Source of the DNA: Spirochaetales bacterium
Lineage (GTDB): Bacteria; Spirochaetota; Spirochaetia; SZUA-6; DRHE01
Direction: 5' to 3'
Length of the DNA stretch: 6,496 nucleotides
Assembly (NCBI GenBank): GCA_023136785.1
Contig: JAGLQP010000113.1
Location: 1 to 6,496 of the forward strand
Shown here one piece after another: positions 6,348-6,496 of this stretch (its first letter is position 1; every line of letters begins with the position of its first letter). Made by a program: the position numbers and the translations under genes. The notes beneath the pieces are model-generated. The model had not been told where the DNA came from, made no database searches, and saw only the letters and a program-made list of their open reading frames with translations.

Positions 6348-6390
6348 ATTCTCGGGAGACGTGAGGCTCAAGCCTCCCGAGAATGGAGGC
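6348..6390. repeat. Cluster of overlapping, mutually exclusive inverted repeats
   Basis: ATTCTCGGGAG (6348-6358) is a perfect 11-bp inverted match to CTCCCGAGAAT (6374-6384). Inside and overlapping it, GAGGCT (6363-6368) pairs with AGCCTC (6371-6376), and GCCTCC (6372-6377) pairs with GGAGGC (6385-6390). The three stems share the 6371-6377 segment, so they cannot all form together. Neither strand has a T run after the long stem, so a standard intrinsic terminator is not supported. Possible roles are an insertion-sequence end, a dispersed palindromic repeat, or a transcript structure following the minus-strand frame that ends at 6398. Confidence 0.55.
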
Positions 6391-6397
6391 GTTCCCG

Positions 6398-6496
6398 CTA
6401 GCTACCGTTTTCGATCGCTTGATATACGACTTGCTTCGCCCCTGACCAAACCGCTTCCTTCCAGTCGTCATCCTCCGGGTAGAATGCCTGCCGGAG
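6398..6496 (-). CDS. Possible C-terminal end of an unidentified minus-strand gene
   Basis: From the right edge, the minus strand is open for 32 codons and ends at TAG (6400-6398). The sequence includes FYPEDDDWKEAVWSGAKQVV and ends YQAIENGS, an acidic turn followed by what looks like an amphipathic helix, with G/C-leaning third positions like the intact genes. There is no start codon in the window, so this would be the tail of a gene entering from the right. I do not recognise the family. Thirty-two open codons can occur by chance, so the call is tentative; the inverted-repeat cluster just beyond the stop is mildly supportive of a gene end. Confidence 0.3.
   Translation of the reverse strand, partial: LRQAFYPEDDDWKEAVWSGAKQVVYQAIENGS

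Larger units (their letters stand above)
5440..6397. other. Gene-poor region downstream of tctA
   Basis: About 960 bases without an intact gene. The DNA is visibly richer in A/T than the genes to its left (roughly one third G+C in 6121-6180 by hand count). On the plus strand I see no reading frame with protein-like sequence. The minus strand holds the presumed decayed gene (5492-6240). Bases 5440-5491 show no clear terminator or promoter. Bases 6241-6340 hold only a weak 5-bp inverted repeat (GCAGT 6302-6306 with ACTGC 6313-6317). The hairpin cluster at 6348-6390 is listed separately. Confidence 0.6.

Noticed and set aside
6289..6471. 60-codon minus-strand open frame near the right edge
   Set aside because: It runs through the inverted-repeat cluster, has Arg/Lys/Ser-rich sequence without family resemblance, and conflicts with the more protein-like frame ending at 6398.
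5440..6496. CRISPR array, tRNA or rRNA in the gene-poor region
   Set aside because: No regularly spaced direct repeats, no cloverleaf-like pattern with a TTCGAAT-type arm, and no rRNA-like sequence were seen.

Overview
The window is a stretch of bacterial accessory metabolism: five co-directional plus-strand genes (one entering from the left edge) followed by about 1 kb of gene-poor, visibly more A/T-rich DNA. Codons in the genes favour G/C at the third position, and Shine-Dalgarno sites are strong (AAAGGAGG, TAAGGAGG). The host cannot be fixed from the sequence. The N-terminus of the solute-binding protein (basic start, hydrophobic core, then ATPQKED) resembles secretion signals I associate with free-living Spirochaetia, but that is a weak inference.

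Left part (1-2149): the 3' end of a TIM-barrel sugar (phosphate) isomerase/epimerase, a Gfo/Idh/MocA-family NAD(P)-dependent dehydrogenase, and a creatininase-family metal-dependent amidohydrolase. The dehydrogenase and hydrolase genes overlap by one base (TAATG) and are probably translationally coupled. Together they look like the enzymes of a small pathway for a sugar, cyclitol or sugar-acid derivative: oxidation, isomerisation or epimerisation, and a hydrolytic step.

Middle part (2150-5439): a complete tripartite tricarboxylate transporter (TTT): the periplasmic binding protein (TctC/Bug type), the small membrane subunit (TctB) and the large membrane subunit (TctA). The binding-protein gene has its own near-consensus sigma70-type promoter, whose -10 box lies inside a 7-bp inverted repeat. 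A strong intrinsic terminator closes the gene before tctB, and a second, extended -10 promoter candidate lies just after it. This arrangement would make the binding protein in excess over the membrane subunits. The likely logic is that the TTT system imports an organic or sugar acid which the upstream enzymes process; the actual substrate is not readable from the sequence.

Right part (5440-6496): no intact gene. On the minus strand one reading frame (6067 to 5492) gives protein-like sequence interrupted by three stop codons, and a further 58-codon open frame lies just upstream of it in another frame. I read this as a decayed gene. Next to the right edge is a set of overlapping inverted repeats, and a short minus-strand open frame runs off the window and may be the C-terminus of another gene.
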